This document shows, piece by piece, positions 63,932-64,000 of a stretch of DNA of 64,000 nucleotides (the first letter of the stretch is position 1; every line of letters begins with the position of its first letter). The stretch comes from DATAGF01 sp963819845 (GTDB taxonomy: Bacteria > Actinomycetota > Thermoleophilia > Miltoncostaeales > Miltoncostaeaceae), in NCBI GenBank assembly GCA_963819845.1, contig CAWFXQ010000008.1, positions 186,001 to 250,000 of the forward strand. Direction: 5' to 3'. Below the pieces are notes generated by a model that worked only from the letters and a program-made list of their open reading frames with translations, was not told the DNA's origin and made no database searches. The position numbers were made by a program, and so were the translations under genes.

Positions 63932-64000
63932 CGGGCCGTCGCCGGGGCGCAGCATGGAGCGCCGGTCGGCGCGCGTGGCCGACACCTCGCGCTCGCGCTG

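Overview
The window is very GC-rich chromosomal DNA from an actinobacterium. The base composition, many GTG starts, ATGA/GTGA gene overlaps, leaderless-looking promoters, and an infC-rpmI-rplT-pheST-argCJBD gene order fit Actinomycetota, most plausibly the class Thermoleophilia (Solirubrobacterales-like). That placement is inference from gene content and style. No phage, IS element, plasmid function or CRISPR array is visible, and the region looks like ordinary core genome.

Layout. 1-2.3 kb: end of a drug-exporter-type ABC ATPase, its ABC-2 permease, a small membrane protein and a cyclophilin-type lipoprotein. 2.3-12.2 kb: a stress-type protein (minus), then an iron-linked block with a DtxR-family repressor, an Fe3+-type ABC ATPase, an FAD oxidoreductase, a divergent flippase/GT2 fusion, an Fe3+ binding protein, its two-domain permease and a polytopic glycosyltransferase-like protein. 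12-16.5 kb: minus-strand metabolic genes (MBL/rhodanese sulfur enzyme, alpha/beta hydrolase, MTA phosphorylase-like, DUF5996, Cys-rich protein). 16.6-20.6 kb: an A1408-type 16S rRNA methyltransferase gene interrupted by two in-frame UGA codons, and dnaE. 21.3-27.9 kb: an amino-acid catabolic operon (2-oxoacid:ferredoxin oxidoreductase, amino-acid dehydrogenase, acyl-CoA dehydrogenase, thioesterase) divergent from an Lrp/AsnC regulator. 27.9-34.3 kb: cupin, secreted DUF4394/Calx-beta protein, a flavin disulfide reductase, two unknown propeller-like genes coupled to argG. 34.5-38.4 kb: RsbW-like ATPase and a MacB-type ABC exporter. 38.4-48.5 kb: one long minus-strand superoperon infC-rpmI-rplT-rRNA/tRNA methyltransferase-pheS-pheT-argC-argJ-argB-argD. 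48.5-54.3 kb: proA, HU, antiporter and small genes. 54.4-57.5 kb: tmRNA gene (ssrA) on the minus strand, then lutABC. 57.5-64 kb: a lipoprotein, then smpB-rnr-ctpA-ftsX-ftsE on the minus strand, so ssrA and its partner smpB lie about 4 kb apart.

How it fits together. The strongest themes are translation and its quality control (IF-3, L35, L20, PheRS, tmRNA, SmpB, RNase R), arginine/proline synthesis, iron uptake under a DtxR regulator, and amino-acid/lactate oxidation.

The main oddities are: (1) two tandem in-frame UGA codons in an otherwise colinear KamB-like methyltransferase; (2) a tmRNA whose T-loop is not the canonical UUCRANY; (3) at least five single-base frame breaks in genes that should be intact (argJ, rnr, ftsX, the ferredoxin oxidoreductase and the disulfide reductase), mostly at short homopolymers, which suggests residual assembly indels and must temper every claim about broken genes; (4) a recurrent TANNNT box 6-9 nt before start codons, indicating widespread leaderless mRNAs.
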